Shown: piece by piece, positions 4,923 to 5,965 of the stretch | How the letters are laid out: every line of letters starts with the position of its first letter | Numbering within the stretch: position 1 is the first letter of the stretch | NCBI GenBank assembly: GCA_003022685.1 | Contig: PXSV01000011.1 | Coordinates: 1 to 5,965 of the forward strand | Reading direction: 5' to 3' | Source of the DNA: Halobacteriales archaeon SW_9_67_24 | Lineage (GTDB): Archaea > Halobacteriota > Halobacteria > Halobacteriales > Halococcaceae | DNA length: 5,965 bases | Program-made: the position numbers and the translations under genes | Notes under the pieces: model-generated | Seen by the model: only the letters and a program-made list of their open reading frames with translations | Databases searched by the model: none | What the model was told of the DNA's origin: nothing

Positions 4923-5965
4923 ATGACCCGGAAGGTCCTTTTCGACACCGATCCAGGCTGCGACGACGCTGTTGCACTCTCGATCGCGCTCGCGAGCGAC
5001 GAGATCGAGGTCGTCGGCGTGAGCACCGTCGCTGGCAACCCCCCCGTCGGGAACACCACCTACAACGCGCTCTCGATCCTCGAACTGTTCGATCGAACCG
5101 ACGTGCCAGTGGCGCGTGGCTGTGCCGGCCCGCTGTGTCGCGACCTCGAAACCGCCGAGGAGATCCACGGACCGGGCGGGATCAGGGGCGGCCCGCCCGA
5201 ACCGACGGGCGAACCCGTGAGCCAGCACGGCGTCGAGTTCATCCGCGATCGCGTCCGCGAGTACGGCGACGACCTCACGATCGTCGCGATCGGCCCCCAG
5301 ACCAACCTCGCGACCGCGCTTGCGATCGACGAGGACCTCCCCGCGATCGTCGACGAGATCTACCTGATGGGCGGCGCGGCGCTGTGTCCCGGTAACGTCA
5401 CCCCGGCAGCGGAGTTCAATTTCTACGTCGATCCCGAAGCCGTCTCCCGGGTGTTCCGCGACGCGACACCCAAGGTGGTTGGTCTCGATGTCACGGAGGC
5501 AGCGACGGTGCCGGCGACGACCATCGAGGAGCTCGCCGCGGATGACGACCCGCAGCGCACGCTCGCGGCGTGGCTCGGGTACAGCGAGGTCGAAGCGATC
5601 CGCGACGGCGTGCTCACCGGCGACCAGGCGATCCACGACGCGACGGTGATCGTCGACCTGCTCGACGGCGTGCTCGACTACCGGGAGGTTCCGGTCGCGA
5701 TCGGCACCGGCGACGGGCCCTTCCGCGGGGCGATCGCTCCCGACCTCGACGGGACGACCGATGACCTTCCGACCGCGCAGGTCGCGCTCAATGTCGACGA
5801 GTCGAGCCACCGCGATGCTGATTCAGCGGTGCACTTTTGCGACCGCCACCCGGATGCGGCGCATGCACGTCCTCCTGACGAACGACGACGGGATCGAGAG
5901 CACGGGTCTCCAGGTGCTCTACGACGCGCTCGACGACAGCGGCGAGGTCACGGTCGTCGCGCCCG
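4923..5965 (+). CDS. Inosine/uridine-preferring nucleoside hydrolase (no stop codon within window)
   Basis: Hydrolyses the N-glycosidic bond of ribonucleosides to free base and ribose, in the cytoplasm, with a bound calcium ion. Landmarks are in their family positions. The N-terminal DTDPGCDDAVAL (8-19) supplies Asp10, Asp14 and Asp15 for calcium. GPQTNLATAL has Thr127, the counterpart of the backbone ligand. MGGAALCPGNVTPAAEFNFY (149-168) holds Glu164 and Asn166 for ribose and runs into VDPEA. IHDA has His238 and Asp239, the leaving-group histidine and final calcium ligand. The start at 4923 fits the TATA box and the family N-terminus. Family-like sequence ends near residue 300-313 (VALNVDESSHRDA and beyond), where these proteins normally stop. 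This frame continues without a stop to the window end. From 5863 it is out of frame with SurE and becomes Arg-rich nonsense-like sequence. Either the stop is lost, a frameshift lies near 5800-5830 (a TGA at 5819-5821 is in another frame), or the genes overlap. Base specificity is unknown. Confidence 0.92.
   Translation, partial: MTRKVLFDTDPGCDDAVALSIALASDEIEVVGVSTVAGNPPVGNTTYNALSILELFDRTDVPVARGCAGPLCRDLETAEEIHGPGGIRGGPPEPTGEPVSQHGVEFIRDRVREYGDDLTIVAIGPQTNLATALAIDEDLPAIVDEIYLMGGAALCPGNVTPAAEFNFYVDPEAVSRVFRDATPKVVGLDVTEAATVPATTIEELAADDDPQRTLAAWLGYSEVEAIRDGVLTGDQAIHDATVIVDLLDGVLDYREVPVAIGTGDGPFRGAIAPDLDGTTDDLPTAQVALNVDESSHRDADSAVHFCDRHPDAAHARPPDERRRDREHGSPGALRRARRQRRGHGRRA
5834..5840 (+). promoter_or_regulatory. 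TATA-like promoter element of surE
   Basis: CTTTTGC is centred 26 bases before the ATG at 5863, identical in sequence to the tyrA element. It is only 17 bases from the in-frame ATG at 5854, so it favours 5863 as the start. It lies inside the open frame of the nucleoside hydrolase. Confidence 0.5.
5863..5965 (+). CDS. surE: 5'/3'-nucleotidase SurE, N-terminal part
   Basis: SurE removes phosphate from nucleoside 5'- and 3'-monophosphates using a divalent metal. The visible 34 residues begin MHVLLTNDDGIESTGLQVLY and end GEVTVVAP at the window edge. The LLTNDDG motif with Asp8 and Asp9 is the family's metal-binding signature, and VTVVAP is the second conserved strand. The full protein is usually about 250 residues, so most of it lies to the right. 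An in-frame ATG at 5854 would add MRR; 5863 is preferred because SurE proteins start there and the promoter spacing fits. It follows the nucleoside hydrolase directly, and its product would be that enzyme's substrate. Confidence 0.93.
   Translation, partial: MHVLLTNDDGIESTGLQVLYDALDDSGEVTVVAP

Noticed and set aside
4755..5810. Minus-strand open frame continuous with the zinc-ribbon protein, which would make a 407-residue protein.
   Set aside because: The upstream part is rich in Asp, Arg and Val, has no domain, and lies antisense to the nucleoside hydrolase. Only the last 55 residues look like a protein.

Overview
The window looks like chromosomal DNA of a haloarchaeon (class Halobacteria). 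GC content is high, third codon positions are mostly G or C, and the proteins are rich in Asp and Glu and poor in Lys, as expected of salt-in halophiles. Most genes carry a TATA-like element centred 26-27 bases before the start codon and no Shine-Dalgarno sequence, which is the layout of leaderless haloarchaeal transcripts. I cannot name the genus from sequence alone.

Layout from left to right. (1) 1-556, minus strand: the N-terminal 185 residues of EPSP synthase (aroA), cut by the window edge. (2) 557-1122: a 566-base gap that holds the aroA promoter, a 22-codon remnant of a short-chain dehydrogenase (740-805), a small inverted repeat, an AT-rich stretch with a TATATA element, and the promoter of the next gene. 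(3) 1123-2286: a complete M24 metallopeptidase of the Xaa-Pro dipeptidase type. (4) 2353-3132: prephenate dehydrogenase (tyrA). It overlaps by four bases (ATGA) with (5) 3129-4547, a member of the Rsm22/METTL17 family of methyltransferase-like ribosome-assembly proteins. (6) 4587-4754, minus strand: a 55-residue zinc-ribbon microprotein, convergent with gene 5. (7) 4923 onward: an inosine/uridine-preferring nucleoside hydrolase whose frame has no stop before the window ends. (8) 5863-5965: the first 34 residues of SurE, a 5'-nucleotidase, cut by the right edge.

Two metabolic themes are visible. aroA and tyrA belong to aromatic amino-acid synthesis (shikimate to chorismate, then prephenate to the tyrosine precursor). 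They flank a dipeptidase and are followed by a translation-linked gene coupled to tyrA. On the right, SurE (nucleoside monophosphate to nucleoside) and the nucleoside hydrolase (nucleoside to base plus ribose) would act in consecutive steps of nucleotide salvage or breakdown.

I see no CRISPR array, tRNA, rRNA, intact insertion sequence or defence system. The points most worth a second look are the Rsm22-family protein that lacks the iron-sulfur cysteines of its mitochondrial relatives, the missing stop codon of the nucleoside hydrolase, and the dehydrogenase remnant in the left gap.
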